Shown here: positions 62,253-64,000 of the stretch, one piece after another
Numbering within the stretch: the stretch's first letter is position 1
How the letters are laid out: each line of letters opens with the position of its first letter
From: Coprococcus phoceensis
GTDB taxonomy: Bacteria > Bacillota > Clostridia > Lachnospirales > Lachnospiraceae
Assembly: GCF_900104635.1 (NCBI RefSeq)
Contig: NZ_FNWC01000007.1
Span: 1,897,421-1,961,420 of the forward strand
Direction: 5' to 3'
Length of the DNA: 64,000 nt
Notes under the pieces: generated by a model
Databases searched by the model: none
Told to the model about the DNA's origin: nothing
The model's input: the letters and a program-made list of their open reading frames with translations, nothing else
Made by a program: the position numbers and the translations under genes

Positions 62253-63353
62253 TTATTTCTTATAATATTCCAATAACTGTTTTCCAGCTGTCATAATATC
62301 ATATCCAGCACATTGAAACTGTTCCTTTATAATAGCATTTTGAACTTCCGTTCTCCCAACACTTCCCAGTTCCAAAATATACTCCTTCCATTCTTTTGCA
62401 TTATGATCCAATGGCAAAAACGTTACTGCATCTGTAATTTTTACTTCTTTGCTGATCGTATCCGCCATCACACTGTAAACTCCGGATGCCTGCGCTTCCA
62501 ATGCAACTAACGGCAGACCTTCAAACAGCGACGGAAACACAAATACATCCATCGCATTCCATAACTGCGGAATGTCCTTTCTGACTCCCAAAAACTGTAC
62601 CTGATTTTCTATTGCATATTCCTGTACTTTCGCAGTAATTTGTTCTTTTAACTCTCCATCCCCTATAAGCAGCAAAACTGCATCTTCACGCTCTTTCGCA
62701 ATCTCATTAAATATATCAACCAGAAATTCATGATTTTTCTGTTCTTCAAACCTACCCACATGTCCAACTACAAACCGATTCTCCACACCAAGTTCTTCTC
62801 TGATCTTTTGTCTGATCGTTTCATGGTAAAAAAATTTTTCTACATGCAGTGCATTGTGGATGATATGAAATCGGTCACTTCGCATAGTTTTCTCATCAAA
62901 CAACCATTTTCCCGCAACTTTACTGCATGCAAAAAAATCAGTGGCATAATGTAAAATCCGCGGCTTGTTCAAACGGTGCAGTATATTTCTCAGCAGCCCT
63001 GGTGTAGAAGAATTGTGGGAATGTGCGATCACTTTTGGCACCCCTGCTTTTTTCCCAATTTCCAGTGGTACAATGTTTGCCGCAGACAGCATATTCACAT
63101 GAATTGCAGCATATTTCCCCTCTTTCAATATCTTTAAAAGTTCTCTTCGAAAACGAATCGGATGCCTTTTCACATTGGAAATATAGAAAACTGTTCCTCC
63201 CAAAGACTTTATCTCATCCTCATACGCAAGACTATCATACATGCTGATAAAATCAAACTGCACACCATATTTCACAAGTTCTCTATAATAATTCATTACG
63301 AAACTCTCTACTCCACCTGGATTATGGGATAATCCAATTTGTAATATTCTCAT
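62253..63353 (-). CDS. GT4 family glycosyltransferase
   Basis: A 366-residue GT-B-fold enzyme. The N-terminal domain has RILQIGLSHNPGGVESFVMN and VNMLSAANIVPLEIGKKAG; the C-terminal donor domain has FVVGHVGRFEEQKNHEFLVD, LIGDGELKEQI and the E-x7-E motif FPSLFEGLPLVALEAQASG. It resembles capsule glycosyltransferases such as EpsF. ATG 63353 follows GGGGAG at 8 bases and overlaps nothing, three bases from the upstream stop. Confidence 0.92.
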   Translation of the reverse strand: MRILQIGLSHNPGGVESFVMNYYRELVKYGVQFDFISMYDSLAYEDEIKSLGGTVFYISNVKRHPIRFRRELLKILKEGKYAAIHVNMLSAANIVPLEIGKKAGVPKVIAHSHNSSTPGLLRNILHRLNKPRILHYATDFFACSKVAGKWLFDEKTMRSDRFHIIHNALHVEKFFYHETIRQKIREELGVENRFVVGHVGRFEEQKNHEFLVDIFNEIAKEREDAVLLLIGDGELKEQITAKVQEYAIENQVQFLGVRKDIPQLWNAMDVFVFPSLFEGLPLVALEAQASGVYSVMADTISKEVKITDAVTFLPLDHNAKEWKEYILELGSVGRTEVQNAIIKEQFQCAGYDIMTAGKQLLEYYKK

Positions 63354-63355
63354 TT

Positions 63356-64000
63356 TTAATTCTCCCCAGTCAATTCTTCGATTAGTTGTACCCACTGATC
63401 ATAAATCTGTTTCTTTTCAAATTTCTCTATACCATCTTCTGTATTTTTTGAAAATGACACCCGTTGCTCTTCATCCGTTATGAATTTTTCTATTCTCTCC
63501 GCCATCTTTGGAATATCATATGGTGGTATCAAATATCCATCTTTTCCGTCTTTGATAATCTCATTTGGTCCGGTTGTAATATCAAAACTTATCATCGGAA
63601 GTCCCAACGCTTTTGCCTCTAAGAGTACAAGTGGAAGCCCCTCCCGATAAGACGGCAGCACAAGAAATGCATAGTCTCCATATACCTGATATACATCCTT
63701 TACATTGCCCTTTAGAATCAATTGCTTCTCCAATCCATATTCTTCTATCTTCTTCCGAATCTCATCAAGTGTATCTCCTGTTCCATAAAGATCCCACTGC
63801 CAGTCCGGATATTTCGGCAACACAAGCTTCGCTGCTTCTACCAGCATATCATGTCCTTTTTCCTCGCTGAATCTTCCAACTGTAATAATCTTTTTTGATG
63901 TGCTATCATACGGTCTTCTTGCCTTTAATACTTCTTCCGGTATCCAATTATAGATGCTCTGAATTTTTTTCGGATTTGTCTTGAACCTTTTGATATAGTC
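63356..64000 (-). CDS. GT4 family glycosyltransferase (C-terminal part, cut by window edge)
   Basis: The last 214 residues of a second GT4 enzyme; the open frame runs unbroken to the end of the window, so an internal ATG at 63847 is not the start. The donor domain begins at residues NWIPEEVL, then IITVGRFSEEKGHDMLVEA, DLYGTGDTLDEI, LKGNVKDVYQVYGDYAFLVL and the E-x7-E motif PSYREGLPLVLLEAKALGLP. Its N-terminal acceptor domain lies beyond 64000. It is transcribed ahead of the other GT4 gene and separated from it by two bases. Confidence 0.9.
   Translation of the reverse strand, partial: DYIKRFKTNPKKIQSIYNWIPEEVLKARRPYDSTSKKIITVGRFSEEKGHDMLVEAAKLVLPKYPDWQWDLYGTGDTLDEIRKKIEEYGLEKQLILKGNVKDVYQVYGDYAFLVLPSYREGLPLVLLEAKALGLPMISFDITTGPNEIIKDGKDGYLIPPYDIPKMAERIEKFITDEEQRVSFSKNTEDGIEKFEKKQIYDQWVQLIEELTGEN

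Noticed and set aside
1-64000. rRNA, tRNA, insertion sequences, prophage or CRISPR arrays
   Set aside because: No cloverleaf, transposase, integrase or spaced repeat pattern was found on either strand by eye.

Overview
The window reads as a chromosome segment of an anaerobic, endospore-forming Gram-positive bacterium of the class Clostridia, most likely a gut Lachnospiraceae (Mediterraneibacter, Dorea or Blautia-like). The reasons are AT-rich DNA, strong AGGAGG-type ribosome sites, several TTG/GTG starts, spoIIGA-sigE and sigG, cotJABC, a clostridial division cluster and families typical of that group (DUF975, DUF6465, EF2563/YqeB-YqeC). The genus is inference. Almost everything is on the minus strand, so operons run from high to low coordinates. 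I see no rRNA, tRNA, CRISPR array, prophage or insertion sequence.

Layout. 1-4.4 kb: a molybdenum-hydroxylase operon (A24 prepilin-type peptidase, a fused YqeB-YqeC maturation protein, a domain-swapped XdhC, then FAD, 2Fe-2S and the start of the Mo subunit), preceded by a GC-rich hairpin element. 4.6-8.1 kb: DUF975 membrane protein, PHP phosphoesterase and a VanSR-like two-component system. 8.2-13.2 kb: a PurF-like protein without its glutaminase nucleophile, an orphan protein, a DUF6465 protein, a PdaA-like deacetylase and a ZIP metal transporter. 13.3-18.3 kb: pth-mfd-PrsA-like lipoprotein. 18.4-24.1 kb: small proteins, a phosphatase, then sigG, a beta-CASP nuclease and spoIIGA-sigE.

24.2-35.6 kb is a division and cell wall (dcw) cluster: mraZ-rsmH-ftsL-ftsI-spoVD-mraY-murD-ftsW-ftsQ-ftsZ. 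It has a clear mraZ promoter covered by 10-bp-spaced MraZ boxes. murE, murF, murG, murC and ftsA are not in it. 35.7-41.3 kb: a small membrane protein, DegV, a second FtsW-type protein, asparagine synthetase and the cotJ spore-coat operon. 41.3-46.7 kb: two related secreted proteins of unknown function downstream of a copA-csoR-copZ copper operon with a palindromic operator. 46.8-51.6 kb: glyA, an HtrA protease and glmS.

51.7-64 kb is a cell-surface region: a cohesin-like membrane protein with a very acidic cytosolic tail, two LCP ligases, a DUF6020 membrane protein, GtrA, a dolichyl-phosphate-mannose-synthase-like transferase, an oligosaccharide flippase and four further glycosyltransferases, the last cut by the window end. 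Together these would build, export and attach a wall polysaccharide. The items most worth a second look are the YqeB-YqeC fusion with the reordered XdhC, the PurF paralogue with a dead glutaminase site, the paralogous secreted pair behind the copper operon, the element at about 4.45-4.59 kb, and the hairpin that buries the spoVD ribosome site.
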